Source: Mucilaginibacter sp. PAMC 26640
Lineage (GTDB): Bacteria > Bacteroidota > Bacteroidia > Sphingobacteriales > Sphingobacteriaceae
Assembly (NCBI GenBank): GCA_001596135.1
Contig: CP014773.1
Location: 1-64,000 of the forward strand
Length of the DNA stretch: 64,000 nucleotides
Reading direction: 5' to 3'
The translations under genes were made by a program, and so were the position numbers. This document shows positions 53,238-60,967 of the stretch, in pieces. Numbering within the stretch: position 1 is the stretch's first letter; every line of letters begins with the position of its first letter. The notes under the pieces were generated by a model. That model was not told the DNA's origin, did not search any database, and saw only the letters and a list, made by a program, of their open reading frames with translations.

Positions 53238-54455
53238 ATGGATGAAAACGTATTTCTTAGTGAATTCTATAAAATGCTCGCCCCTGTGGACGCCTGGGAT
53301 GGCGAGGCTAACTCGATCAAAGAAATCTTTGAAGGTCGATTAGCTAAACATGGCATTACGCAGAATCAGGCGGAAAAGATCCTCAATATGCAGAAACGAA
53401 CCTTAGAGGGAATTTTGGATGGTTCGGCTAAACGGGTGGATGTGATCAACCTGTTAAAACTGGGACAATTTCTGGGTTTAGAAACCAATGCACTGTTCAA
53501 GCTTTTTTTAAGTGATATGCCCGCGGATATGGTGGGCGAGTTAGAAGATGCCAAGAAGAAGTCTTATATCCTGTCGAATTTTGATATTAAGAATTTAGCT
53601 AAGTCGGGTTTTTTGAGTTCAAAGACAGATTTTGAAGAGATCGAAAAACGAATCGTTACTTTTTTTGGCCTGAAATCGATTTTCCATTATTCCAACAAAC
53701 AGATCATCCCGGCATTCAGCAAGACCAAAAAGAACGAGAGTGCTTTGATGCGGGAGTTTTGGGTGCGCTCTGCTTACGCACATTTTGAGAGCCTGAAAAA
53801 TCCGAACACTTATAACCGTAGCCAGCTTGTTGATCTGATCGGTAAAATACGGCCTTACACCATGAACGTGGCCGGAGGTCTGCGCACCGTCACCCAGGCG
53901 CTGTATAATATCGGTGTGACGGTCATTTACCAGCCACACTTGCAGAATACACAAGTCAGGGGCGCTACTTTTGTCATTGGGGAAAAGCCATGTATCGTAT
54001 TGACCGACCTGAATAATAACTATGCGACGGTGTGGTTCGCTTTATTGCACGAGCTCCACCACGTGCTGTATGACTACGACGAGATCAGAGAAAACATCTT
54101 TCACTTAACCGGCGAACCCGACTTGTTTCTTTTGCAGGAAGATAAAGCGGATGAATTCGCGCGCGGTTATTTATTACCGGATGACCGGGCTAAATTTGTG
54201 TATAAATACATTAATAACCAGTTAGTGGTCAATAATTTCGCTAAGGAAAACCAAATACACGCCTGCTTTATTTATAATTTTTACTGCTGGGATATGAAAG
54301 CAGCGGGAAAAGGCGATTACTGGGCCAAATTTAACAACCTGATCAGAAGCGCCGATCTTAAGCTTGCCTTAAAAGACATTAATATCGATCCGTTCGATAA
54401 AGAGCGGGTGGAAGACACGGTACAATATTTAAAAGAAAATATATTCAATATATAG
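53238..54455 (+). CDS. XRE regulator fused to ImmA/IrrE metallopeptidase
   Basis: A 405-residue protein starting MDENVFLSEFYKMLAP at 53238; an upstream TTG is less likely. The N-terminal HTH reads HGITQNQAEKILNMQKRTLEGILDGSAKRVDVINLLKLGQFLG (about residues 34-78). The ImmA/IrrE zinc peptidase motif is LLHELHHVLYDYDE (HExxH at about 271) with a downstream ADEFARGYLLP. Such proteins sense damage or infection and cleave or release repressors of mobile and defence genes. It diverges from the ABC-3C operon across a 28-bp palindrome and is probably its regulator. Confidence 0.88.
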   Translation: MDENVFLSEFYKMLAPVDAWDGEANSIKEIFEGRLAKHGITQNQAEKILNMQKRTLEGILDGSAKRVDVINLLKLGQFLGLETNALFKLFLSDMPADMVGELEDAKKKSYILSNFDIKNLAKSGFLSSKTDFEEIEKRIVTFFGLKSIFHYSNKQIIPAFSKTKKNESALMREFWVRSAYAHFESLKNPNTYNRSQLVDLIGKIRPYTMNVAGGLRTVTQALYNIGVTVIYQPHLQNTQVRGATFVIGEKPCIVLTDLNNNYATVWFALLHELHHVLYDYDEIRENIFHLTGEPDLFLLQEDKADEFARGYLLPDDRAKFVYKYINNQLVVNNFAKENQIHACFIYNFYCWDMKAAGKGDYWAKFNNLIRSADLKLALKDINIDPFDKERVEDTVQYLKENIFNI

Positions 54456-54457
54456 TT

Positions 54458-54958
54458 ATGGCTAAGAACGAAAAAGATAAAGACGAAGCAAAGAGAACCG
54501 CCAAACAACTGGCTGATGAACAGGAAAAGTTAGACATCCTGGCACGCGCCGGTAACGTTAAAGGAGAACAACTGTTAATTAGCCCGGCTGGTGACGTTGA
54601 ACGCGAGAACGAACTGCGCCAGTTTGCTTTAGGTGCGGTTGAGGACCCGGAAAAGAAATTTGATGTCTATTATAAGGGCATTGGCCGCCTACTGCTCGCG
54701 CATCTGCCCAAAGGCCCTCAAAACAAAACCGCACGTAATTACATTTACGAGGAAAAAAACACCTATTTGACCCGCGGCAAACGCATTAAAAAAGACGGCA
54801 CCCGCGGTGCCGACGGCCGCATGGGCTACATCGCCGACGCCGAACAAATGCTCAAAATTATCATGGACTGGATCATGGAGAACGGCACCATGGTTGACCT
54901 GTACAACAAGCTTCGGGAACTGAATGTATCCAAAGGATATGGGGTAAGAAGTTTTTAG
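54458..54958 (+). CDS. Unknown protein downstream of the ImmA regulator
   Basis: A 166-residue protein, 2 bp after the ImmA stop. The N-terminus is highly charged (MAKNEKDKDEAKRTAKQLADEQEKLD), then ELRQFALGAVEDPEKKFDVYYKGIGRLLLAHLPKGPQNKTARNYI and a C-terminal helix pair (AEQMLKIIMDWIMENGTMVDLYNKLRELNV). No family recognised. Its coupling to the regulator suggests a target, antirepressor or cofactor role, but this is only context. Confidence 0.55.
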   Translation: MAKNEKDKDEAKRTAKQLADEQEKLDILARAGNVKGEQLLISPAGDVERENELRQFALGAVEDPEKKFDVYYKGIGRLLLAHLPKGPQNKTARNYIYEEKNTYLTRGKRIKKDGTRGADGRMGYIADAEQMLKIIMDWIMENGTMVDLYNKLRELNVSKGYGVRSF

Positions 54959-55023
54959 CTTGTAATGCTCAAAATGATTACATTAGCCTAACCAATTACC
55001 AAACCCACAATCACGGAACACGC

Positions 55024-56055
55024 ATGGAATTTAAAAAAATCGGTAGCAACCTTGATGTTCACGGAATTGTTATCCATCAGTTGAATAAAATCGCAAATGA
55101 CCGTAACGTCGGCTTCAAAAAAGCGACCAAGCCATTAAACGTCGGCGAAAAGGAACAAACCTTTATCGGAAAGTTGAACGAGGTTTACCATAAAAAATCA
55201 AATCCGACTTACGGAATTTTTGCCGACGCTGATCCGGTTTTCAAGAACACGCTGGAAAAATATCTTAACGAAAAAGAGTTTTATGATTTTTCTGTTAATG
55301 CGGCTGCCAAATACAAAACGGTATTGGAGAATACAATCAGCGCGACAGGTGGTTTTTTGATTTTTACAGACTTTACAAATACTGATAATAAAAATCGCTA
55401 CTTGTTGATCCTGACAACCACGAATAAAGACGGTTATGTAGTTAATGAAACCGACCTCACGTTGAAGGATAATAGGAGCTTAGATATCAGCAAGGTAGAT
55501 ATTGCCTGTATGATTAACCTGACACGCTGGAAAGACATCGATGCTGGAATAGATACAGAAAGCAAAACTTATTTATCATTCATCCGTGGTAATAAGAATG
55601 TAAGCTATTATTTTCTGACCTTTATTGATTGTGATAACAAGACTACCAATACAGAATCAAGTAAAAGGTTGGTAAAAGCAATCGACGCTTTTAGTGACGA
55701 AAAAGGCTACGACCGTAAAACCAAAATTAAGCTCAAAAACTTAATTGGAGACTACTGTTCGGAATGCATGAAGCAAAAAAAAGATATATCACTCTCCGCA
55801 ATTTCTGCTTTGATGGACCCGGAAAATACAGATGAATTCCTTGAATTTGCCGCCAATGAGACTTATGGTGTAAGCGAAACCATCAAAGGCGACCGGGCTG
55901 TATTACGACGCATCAAATATGTTATGTATAAAAACGACAAGTATACCGTCGAATTTGATGCCGATCTGTTAGGCAAGGATATTTTTTATAACGATCAAAA
56001 AAAGGAACTCACCTTTAAGCATATTCCTGACGAATTGGCTAAGCAAATTAAATAA
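55024..56055 (+). CDS. NdpA/YejK-family nucleoid-associated protein
   Basis: A 343-residue protein of the 37-kDa nucleoid-associated family. Marks are VHGIVIHQLNKI at the N-terminus, GGFLIFTDFTNTDNKNRYLLILTTTNKDGYV, DISKVDIACMINLTRW, and YLSFIRGNKNVSYYFLTFIDCDNKT with SSKRLVKAIDAF. In E. coli YejK binds DNA and topoisomerase IV; the mobile-element versions may sense invading DNA. The membrane-protein gene follows by 6 bp in the same direction, forming a two-gene unit. Confidence 0.8.
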   Translation: MEFKKIGSNLDVHGIVIHQLNKIANDRNVGFKKATKPLNVGEKEQTFIGKLNEVYHKKSNPTYGIFADADPVFKNTLEKYLNEKEFYDFSVNAAAKYKTVLENTISATGGFLIFTDFTNTDNKNRYLLILTTTNKDGYVVNETDLTLKDNRSLDISKVDIACMINLTRWKDIDAGIDTESKTYLSFIRGNKNVSYYFLTFIDCDNKTTNTESSKRLVKAIDAFSDEKGYDRKTKIKLKNLIGDYCSECMKQKKDISLSAISALMDPENTDEFLEFAANETYGVSETIKGDRAVLRRIKYVMYKNDKYTVEFDADLLGKDIFYNDQKKELTFKHIPDELAKQIK

Positions 56056-56061
56056 CTTCTT

Positions 56062-57201
56062 ATGCTTCGAGAGATTGTACAACTCATTGCTAAAGCGCAA
56101 ACAAGTGCCGCGGAAGGCACCTTGTTTTGCCACGGCCTGTTGATCGATGACGAGGCAAAGAGATGCATTGAATTTCTTGAAGAACAGGCGATTATTGAAA
56201 ATACCAATTATGAGAGCAAACTTGGTCAAACGATCAGTCTTGAACTTTCGCTGCCCAAATTAAACGCAGTTGGTTATTATCATCAAAAAGCCGATCTCAT
56301 CCGTAAACATAAATATACTTACCCGCCTGATCTATTTTATATTGGGGAGTTAAATCAATTCAGCGATGCAGCCAGTGTGCCTTTTTATACTGGTTTTGCT
56401 CTCATTCAGCATTTCATTAGTACAATCAAATCCATTGCAAAACATAGCTATATGGATGTTGGTACTGAATATACGCTGATTACTAATGACGACAAAGCGG
56501 TATTACTGCCGCTAAACTACGGCGTTTATCAGATCGACGGCCTTTCAAGCCAAAACATTGACCACATCCGGTTAGTTATTGCCGTTTTCGAAGACAGTAA
56601 CACAGAAAAAAAGTTTCTCTTTATCAATGAACTGATCGACTACCTCTCTGCGGTGACAGAAACCGTACGTTTTGATACTTTGATCCGTAATGTTTCTGAT
56701 TTTACTGATAAGTGCAATAATGCTTACCAGTATTATCTGCGTGACTTTTCTTATAACAAACTCAAAATCGAACTCGATTCAAAAGCACTGGAGTTTACCC
56801 AAAAAATTCAAGGCGTCATTAACGACTCCCAAACCAAATTGGTGACGATTCCCACTGCTTTTGTTTTAGTATTTGCAGCGTTCGACTACGCTGACCTTAC
56901 CTCGGTGAAAAATGTTATCTCGATCATTAGCTTATTTATTTTTGCCGTTTTGATACAGGTCTTTTTAAACAACCAGTATAGCTCGCTCAATTTTACCGCC
57001 GCCAACGTAGCTGCTTACAAAGAAACCTTCTCGCAAAGTAATATCGACAAATTCACAGAAAAGTTCTCTTTGGTAGACAATGAACTGGAAAAACAAAGAG
57101 GTAGACTTTGCTTAATTACCTGGTTGCTTTGGGCAATCCCAATTGGTCTGTTGCTGACATGGATAGTGTTATTAATTAATCATCATCCCACCCCCAGATA
57201 A
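56062..57201 (+). CDS. Unknown protein with C-terminal membrane segments, partner of the NdpA-like protein
   Basis: A 379-residue protein with a soluble N-terminal 260 residues (EGTLFCHGLLIDDEAKRCIEFLEEQAII; QIDGLSSQNIDHIRLVIAVFED) and three hydrophobic helices near the end: KLVTIPTAFVLVFAAFDY (about 258-275), VKNVISIISLFIFAVLIQVFL (about 281-301) and LCLITWLLWAIPIGLLLTWIVLLI (about 350-373). This sensor-plus-membrane layout recalls membrane-disrupting defence effectors. The pairing with an NdpA-type DNA binder is reminiscent of two-gene systems such as Kiwa, though no homology to Kiwa proteins is claimed. Confidence 0.55.
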   Translation: MLREIVQLIAKAQTSAAEGTLFCHGLLIDDEAKRCIEFLEEQAIIENTNYESKLGQTISLELSLPKLNAVGYYHQKADLIRKHKYTYPPDLFYIGELNQFSDAASVPFYTGFALIQHFISTIKSIAKHSYMDVGTEYTLITNDDKAVLLPLNYGVYQIDGLSSQNIDHIRLVIAVFEDSNTEKKFLFINELIDYLSAVTETVRFDTLIRNVSDFTDKCNNAYQYYLRDFSYNKLKIELDSKALEFTQKIQGVINDSQTKLVTIPTAFVLVFAAFDYADLTSVKNVISIISLFIFAVLIQVFLNNQYSSLNFTAANVAAYKETFSQSNIDKFTEKFSLVDNELEKQRGRLCLITWLLWAIPIGLLLTWIVLLINHHPTPR

Positions 57202-57713
57202 TCTCTAAAAGCATATGATAAAGTGCGGATGATTTGTACTAATATATTTCCTCTTTTGGAAAGTAAAAAGCTTAAGGTACACGGTTCATTTGCTACACAA
57301 TTACAACGTTATGTAGCAGAATCCGTAGCTGCTGAATTATACAGGTTGGGGATAAGCTCATACAGCCGATTATCTACTGCCGGTCGGATGGTAGGAAGGA
57401 ACTACTTGCGGGCATAAAAACTTAATATAACAGACTAGCAACAGCCTGCAAGTTTATCTTGATAACTCCGTTACAGTTCAGATTAAAAAAGATTGATAAA
57501 GCGAAATGCGAAGAAAGTTGTTTGTCTTTGGAGGTAAACTTGCTGGGTTTAGCAATCCAGTATAAGACCTAGTTGACTATACTGGCAGCTGCTATTGGTA
57601 GCTGCACTCCAAGACCTCGGCAATGGTTCTTTGGGGGCCAACCTGCCTAGTTCAACGCAGCAAATCAGTTCATTTCGAACAGTAGATAACTATTTATTAT
57701 CTAATAGTCGATT
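57202..57713. other. Intergenic region between cargo and tra operon
   Basis: About 510 bases with no gene that I accept. A 64-residue open frame at 57223-57417 has no convincing features. Short inverted segments (GCAGCTGC near 57586 and TAGCTGC near 57599) and A/T-rich stretches are present. This is a boundary between the defence cargo (+) and the end of the transfer operon (-). Confidence 0.4.
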
Positions 57714-57745
57714 AAGTAAAAAGGAGCCTGATCCGAGGCTCCTTT
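57714..57745 (-). terminator. Terminator of the tra operon
   Basis: The 10-bp stem AAAGGAGCCT (57720-57729) / AGGCTCCTTT (57736-57745) with loop GATCCG; on the leftward strand it is followed by a run of T. It lies just after the last tra-operon gene. Confidence 0.9.
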
Positions 57746-57753
57746 ATCGCTTG

Positions 57754-58518
57754 TTAAACGCTGATTTTACGCTTGCTTACTTGCTTTTTTGCAGGAGCAT
57801 CCTCCTTTTGCTGCTCGCCTTGCTTTTTACTGGTTGTTTGCTTCTGTTCAGGTTTTAACAATTCCTCGCGTTTGATCTTTTTCATTTGGTGGTCGTAGAG
57901 ATCAACGGTTTTGAATTGCGGACTGGCGGCAATAAAATACTTTTTGTCTTCGCCGTTGCGCTCTACAGTGACCTGCTGGGCGTTGCCCTTTTTAAGGGAA
58001 CGGAACAAGTTCTCAGTTCCTTCAGGGGTATTCAGCTCTTTAATGCCTTTGTCCTTGAGTACAGCATTCAGATCAAAGCCGTAGTTTTCATTGAAGCGCT
58101 TGATCTCTTTATTGCCGTTTTGCGTTTGGTTACCGTTATCGAGTTGCAACCAGGCATGGTAGCCTTCACCTTCTTTGGTATATAACTGTTTGTAAACGGC
58201 ACGGCCTTCCATCAGGTTAAAGGCTTCTTTCGCGGTAACGCCATTGCCTTTATTGATATAGAATGTTTGGCTTTCTTCGTTCTCTTTACCTTTTTTCAGG
58301 GTAGAATCAAACTTGTTGAAGAAGTAGTTATCCAGGTTTTCGCCGCCTTTAAAGTGGAGTGTATAGTCCACCTTCTGCTGGTTAAACTCATGCTTGGCAG
58401 CCAGGGTAAACTCCGGAATTTTTTTGTTGATGTTCTTCTCTAAATCTGCGTTTACCTGTTCACCGAATCCAAGGTTCAACAAGGCTTTCTTTAAGAATTC
58501 TAAATTTTGCGTGTTCAT
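57754..58518 (-). CDS. Conserved conjugative-transposon protein (last gene of tra operon)
   Basis: A 254-residue soluble protein starting MNTQNLEFLKKALLNLGFGEQVNADLEKNI. It contains EFTLAAKHEFNQQKVDYTLHFK, FYINKGNGVTAKEAFNLMEGRAVYK and a charged tail (KPEQKQTTSKKQGEQQKEDAPAKKQ). Proteins with this start are common in Bacteroidota conjugative elements and have a DUF3945-like flavour; function unknown, possibly cytoplasmic modulation of recipient or donor processes. It ends the tra operon at a strong terminator. Confidence 0.65.
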   Translation of the reverse strand: MNTQNLEFLKKALLNLGFGEQVNADLEKNINKKIPEFTLAAKHEFNQQKVDYTLHFKGGENLDNYFFNKFDSTLKKGKENEESQTFYINKGNGVTAKEAFNLMEGRAVYKQLYTKEGEGYHAWLQLDNGNQTQNGNKEIKRFNENYGFDLNAVLKDKGIKELNTPEGTENLFRSLKKGNAQQVTVERNGEDKKYFIAASPQFKTVDLYDHQMKKIKREELLKPEQKQTTSKKQGEQQKEDAPAKKQVSKRKISV

Positions 58519-58572
58519 GTTATTGAAATTTAATTGATTGAAAAAATTGATCTGTTTAGGATTGTCTTTGGC

Positions 58573-58809
58573 TTAGCAGGCCATAGCCGATTCATTATTA
58601 ACCGTACATGGTACCGCCATGCTGCTGGGTAGTTGCTGGGCCAGCTGTTTAGCCAGGACCTGGCAAGCCATTTCTTTGGAAACATCCGCGTCAAATGCCC
58701 GGTAACTAATGTTCATCGTTCCTTGTTGATAAATGGCAGTATCATAATGGTGTAGCACTACCGGCGCTTTAGGCGCATTACGGTATAGAAAAAACCAGCA
58801 GTCAAGCAC
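58573..58809 (-). CDS. Small hypothetical protein of tra operon
   Basis: A 78-residue frame with a GTG start at 58809; no ATG is available before residue 32. It reads LDCWFFLYRNAPKAPVVLHHYDTAIYQQGTMNISYRAFDADVSKEMACQVLAKQLAQQLPS. Upstream, the same frame continues open (IQLVDRLREGVSDRSLCSI) to just after TraM, interrupted by one TAA near 58848. It could be a longer gene with one stop or a short independent ORF. No family recognised. Confidence 0.45.
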   Translation of the reverse strand: MLDCWFFLYRNAPKAPVVLHHYDTAIYQQGTMNISYRAFDADVSKEMACQVLAKQLAQQLPSSMAVPCTVNNESAMAC

Positions 58810-58893
58810 CAGTCCTTTAAAGCATTCCCGGCGTTAAATAGAGCACAGTGACCGGTCACTAACACCTTCCCGCAGGCGGTCTACCAGCTGTAT

Positions 58894-59997
58894 TTATTTG
58901 TTGATCTTTAGCAGGACCGGGTATTGGTCGCTGAGCTTCACTTTTATTTTCTTGATCTTTTTGCTGAATAACCCTTTAGCAGCATTGACGCCGCCAGCCG
59001 CCGCCTGTGCGCCAAGGCTTTGATCCATACTTAGGAATTGCATACTCTGAATAGCATTGTCTGCACCGGAAGAAGCTGCATTACCCAATTCCGCCTCCGG
59101 GGCTGGGATGCCTGGCATGCCGTCGAGGCTGAACACCGTAAGATTGACCGGAATGATCTGTTTATCCAACCGAATATTTTGAACGATCAGTAACAGGCGC
59201 TGGTTGGAGACCTGACACACACCAAATAGCTCATGGCCTTTGGGCAGGAATTGATTTTTGAGGGTAACACTGTCGGTTAATTTTAATCGAACAGCTGCGC
59301 CGTCCTTAACTTTTTGCTTGCCGTCCACAATCGCTGGGATCGCCCGAAAAGCACTTTCGCTTTCTTTTTTTTGAGTGGCTTGGGCTTTAGCGATCTCTGG
59401 ATTTTGGATAGCCTGGATCTTGGTCAGCATATTGGTCAATTGTCGCATCTCCGGATCTTCGCCGCTGGAGGATTTCATAGATCGCATCATTTTATGCAGT
59501 TTTTTAACCTCCGGGTCAGGGCCCTGGCTGGAATAGCTTGCCGTTTGCGGCTCGTTAAGTTGCCGGTTGAGCTGGGCCAGTTTTTCCTGGATCTTTGCGG
59601 ACTGCTGATCGGCGTCAGTTACCGGCGCTATTAATTGGGCTACTTTGTTAGCCGTGTCGGTTTGTGCTATGGATTTCGGATCAAAGCCCATAGCCTGTAC
59701 AAAGCTTTTACTGACCCCATCTTTGGTGACGGAAGTGTCTTTACCTGCTGATTGGTAAATATCCATCTTATCCTTTTGCTTTTTATCCGTGAACTGAGCC
59801 GATGGAAGTGCCATATCAATGCCGTGGTCGGCAATGGGAGTTGCTGATCTTCCTGCGTCTTTACCGCCACCCAGCGCCCAGAATGCCATCGTCAGGAACG
59901 GCAGGATCAATAAAGGTACCGCCAGGTAAAACTTGCGTTTCTTCAAGAACGCTTCGGTGTGTACCGGGGTAAGCCCGGTTTGCTGTTGATTTTCCAT
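58894..59997 (-). CDS. traM: Conjugative transposon protein TraM
   Basis: A 367-residue inner-membrane/periplasmic protein of the Bacteroides T4SS (VirB10-like position). One membrane helix lies at residues 28-45 (FYLAVPLLILPFLTMAFWALGG), followed by a long low-complexity linker and coiled segments (KIQEKLAQLNRQLNE), then the TraM C-terminal domain: VRLKLTDSVTLKNQFLPKGHELFGVCQVSNQRLLLIVQNIRLDKQIIPVNLTVFSLDGMPGIPAP. It ends KVKLSDQYPVLLKINK. It follows TraL by 7 bp. A TraN gene would be expected next but is not present in this operon. Confidence 0.88.
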   Translation of the reverse strand: MENQQQTGLTPVHTEAFLKKRKFYLAVPLLILPFLTMAFWALGGGKDAGRSATPIADHGIDMALPSAQFTDKKQKDKMDIYQSAGKDTSVTKDGVSKSFVQAMGFDPKSIAQTDTANKVAQLIAPVTDADQQSAKIQEKLAQLNRQLNEPQTASYSSQGPDPEVKKLHKMMRSMKSSSGEDPEMRQLTNMLTKIQAIQNPEIAKAQATQKKESESAFRAIPAIVDGKQKVKDGAAVRLKLTDSVTLKNQFLPKGHELFGVCQVSNQRLLLIVQNIRLDKQIIPVNLTVFSLDGMPGIPAPEAELGNAASSGADNAIQSMQFLSMDQSLGAQAAAGGVNAAKGLFSKKIKKIKVKLSDQYPVLLKINK

Positions 59998-60004
59998 AAT
60001 GAAA

Positions 60005-60226
60005 TTATTTTAGGGTTATAGAATCTGTTTGCTGTAGTGGTTTCGGCTTTTCAGAAGGCGAACCGATATGGGTTGGCGGGTAATTTCTGCCGGGATCACT
60101 CATCGCCAATTTACCATAAGGCGCGATCAGGCAAACGATCAAGCCAGCGACTGTTAGGATGCAGAATACCGCCAGCAACCATTGTTGCTGTTTTTTTGAA
60201 AGATGGTTGATCCATTTGTTCAACAC
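60005..60226 (-). CDS. traL: TraL-like small membrane protein (start probably further upstream)
   Basis: The assigned frame begins with GTG at 60226 and gives 73 residues with one transmembrane helix (QQWLLAVFCILTVAGLIVCLIA) and a Pro-rich tail, fitting TraL of Bacteroides elements between TraK and TraM. Upstream the same frame stays open and protein-like (KPDPVKDALADVIASKIIIW) back to the TraK stop but lacks ATG. An ATG at 60323 (MSRNTAK) would join if one A were removed from the AAAAA run near 60308, so the real protein is probably about 105 residues. Confidence 0.75.
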   Translation of the reverse strand: MLNKWINHLSKKQQQWLLAVFCILTVAGLIVCLIAPYGKLAMSDPGRNYPPTHIGSPSEKPKPLQQTDSITLK

Positions 60227-60325
60227 GGTAGCGAGCCCTGACTGCCAAATAATGATCTTAGAGGCAATTACATCGGCTAACGCATCCTTGACCGGGTCTG
60301 GTTTTTGCTGTGTTCCTGGACATGA

Positions 60326-60946
60326 CTATTGATTTTGAATGGTGGTGTCACGATTAGCCATGATCTGCCAATGCTGGATCAGGAAGCCGTGAGGATTGTT
60401 GTCTGTCTGTAATTGAATATCCCTCACCTCGCCCTGGGTAACCAGTTTACGGTAAACGGTACCGCTGGATCGCACCAGTTTCTCGGTAGCATAGCAGGTA
60501 AATAAATAAGGGAATTGCTTTCCTTCCAAAGCGGTGCTGTCCACCTTGATCTCCTGCGATATATTAGCAGATATCAGGTTATTATAATAGCCGGATTCCT
60601 GGAGGTTATCGTATTGTCTTTTGGCAGATTCATCAGCCAAATAAAGTGCCTTGGATATATTGGCGTGTATAGCTTTATCGTCAGGGCTGAGGTCGAAGAA
60701 GTACTGATGAAAGGTTTTGATGTGATCACGTAATTCCACCGGTAAGTTACTGCTGCGGTCAGACGCCACGGCTTCTAATACTTTTCCATTATACAGGATA
60801 TGAACACGGCTTTGCGCCTGGTTGATCACCTGATTGCTTTTGTAAATGCAGAAACACATCGTGAGCACGTTGCCGATGATCAGGAAAATACTGAATTGCC
60901 TGATATGCTTGAAGGCGGTGTCGATATTTTTGAGATGAGTAAACAT
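60326..60946 (-). CDS. traK: Conjugative transposon protein TraK
   Basis: A 206-residue protein of the TraK/VirB8-like type. It starts MFTHLKNIDTAFKHIRQFSI with a membrane helix at about 18-36 (FSIFLIIGNVLTMCFCIYK), then a periplasmic domain with SRVHILYNGKVLEAVASDRSSNLPVELRDHIKTFHQYFFDLSPDD and GFLIQHWQIMANRDTTIQNQ. Length and motifs match TraK of CTnDOT-like elements. It follows TraJ by 21 bp and forms part of the trans-envelope channel. Confidence 0.9.
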   Translation of the reverse strand: MFTHLKNIDTAFKHIRQFSIFLIIGNVLTMCFCIYKSNQVINQAQSRVHILYNGKVLEAVASDRSSNLPVELRDHIKTFHQYFFDLSPDDKAIHANISKALYLADESAKRQYDNLQESGYYNNLISANISQEIKVDSTALEGKQFPYLFTCYATEKLVRSSGTVYRKLVTQGEVRDIQLQTDNNPHGFLIQHWQIMANRDTTIQNQ

Positions 60947-60967
60947 GATTTTTGATTTTAGGGTGTT

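Noticed and set aside
56062..57201. Assignment of the NdpA/membrane pair as the Kiwa system
   Set aside because: KwaA and KwaB motifs are not recognisable; only the general logic is similar.
57223..57417. 64-codon open frame on the plus strand after the membrane-protein gene
   Set aside because: No recognisable domain, no coupling to the preceding gene and no clear start signal; it lies in an otherwise non-coding boundary.
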